Part shown: positions 63,862 through 64,000 of the stretch, piece after piece
Layout: the number at the start of each line of letters is the position of its first letter
Position numbering within the stretch: position 1 is the stretch's first letter
Origin: Isoperla grammatica
Lineage: Eukaryota; Arthropoda; Insecta; Plecoptera; Perlodidae
Length of the DNA stretch: 64,000 bases
Direction: 5' to 3'
NCBI GenBank assembly: GCA_945910005.1
Contig: OX246747.1
Coordinates: 18,521,210 to 18,585,209 of the forward strand
Position numbers and translations under genes: made by a program
Notes under the pieces: model-generated
Databases searched by the model: none
What the model saw: only the letters and a program-made list of their open reading frames with translations
What the model was told of the DNA's origin: nothing

Positions 63862-64000
63862 TCATAATGAAACTGCCAATGGCTCGTCATCATCTTCTTC
63901 CATCTCATCACTGTCAGAGTCCTCATCACTGTTTTGTAGATTTATAATCATGGGCTCAATGTATTTGGAATTGTTGGCGGGGGTGTGGGTGCAGTTATGA
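63862..64000 (-). CDS. C-terminal exon of an acidic protein (partial, runs off edge)
   Basis: The minus frame is open from the window edge for 45 codons to TGA at 63862: NNSKYIEPMIINLQ, then NSDEDSDSDEMEEDDDEPLA and VSL. The strongly acidic, low-complexity C-terminus is plausible for a nuclear or chromatin protein or a transposase tail. No family can be named from this part alone. Confidence 0.4.
   Translation of the reverse strand, partial: HNCTHTPANNSKYIEPMIINLQNSDEDSDSDEMEEDDDEPLAVSL

Overview
The window looks like repeat-dense nuclear DNA of a metazoan, most likely a marine invertebrate. Evidence: GT-AG introns, (GTAT)n, (CA)n and (TAA)n microsatellites, many kinds of eukaryotic transposable element, and no bacterial-style operons. 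Runs rich in the palindromic octamer TAGGCCTA (for example 9840-10170, 43540-43660 and 53040-53190) recall some deuterostome genomes such as echinoderms, but this is an impression and no species can be named. No clear host housekeeping gene is visible. Nearly every coding signal belongs to a transposon or retrotransposon, intact or broken.

Layout. 1-8700: decayed LINE endonuclease/ORF1 sequence on the minus strand in three places, a LINE 3' end with microsatellites, and small inverted-repeat elements. 8700-12600: three palindromes or MITEs, a LINE RT fragment and a PIF/Harbinger remnant (transposase on plus, decayed partner ORF on minus). 12600-16600: a minus-strand SGNH-hydrolase (esterase-like) ORF whose C-terminus is a 44-copy, 60-bp in-frame minisatellite. 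18508-22929: an apparently intact Ty3/gypsy-type LTR retrotransposon with LTRs that read as identical. 23000-29050: a solo LTR inside a SINE, a decayed transposase-like gene, and a multi-exon DUF4806-like gene remnant with 102-bp coding repeats and a SINE inserted in an exon. 29400-33800: a decayed transposon-type ORF, an 87-bp minisatellite and a LINE 3' end. 34700-45000: hAT-type and other MITEs, Harbinger pieces and a SINE cluster. 45623-49592: a complete autonomous hAT transposon with terminal inverted repeats, an 8-bp target duplication and a two-exon transposase gene. 49600-64000: Harbinger pieces, more SINEs, a LINE RT pseudogene, a TTA-flanked MITE, a tRNA-like sequence and the C-terminal exon of an acidic protein running off the right edge.

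The most pervasive feature is one composite short retroelement, present about 20 times and called family A/B here. The two families share a roughly 200-bp head and a roughly 40-bp tail ending in (AATC)n or a similar short repeat, but differ in the middle. Several copies have target-site duplications, one is nested in another, and one has the inverted-head/direct-tail structure typical of twin-primed LINE-type integration. The elements interact mainly by insertion: SINEs break the DUF4806-like gene, the transposase-like gene and a Harbinger intron, and an LTR element broke a SINE and was then reduced to a solo LTR.
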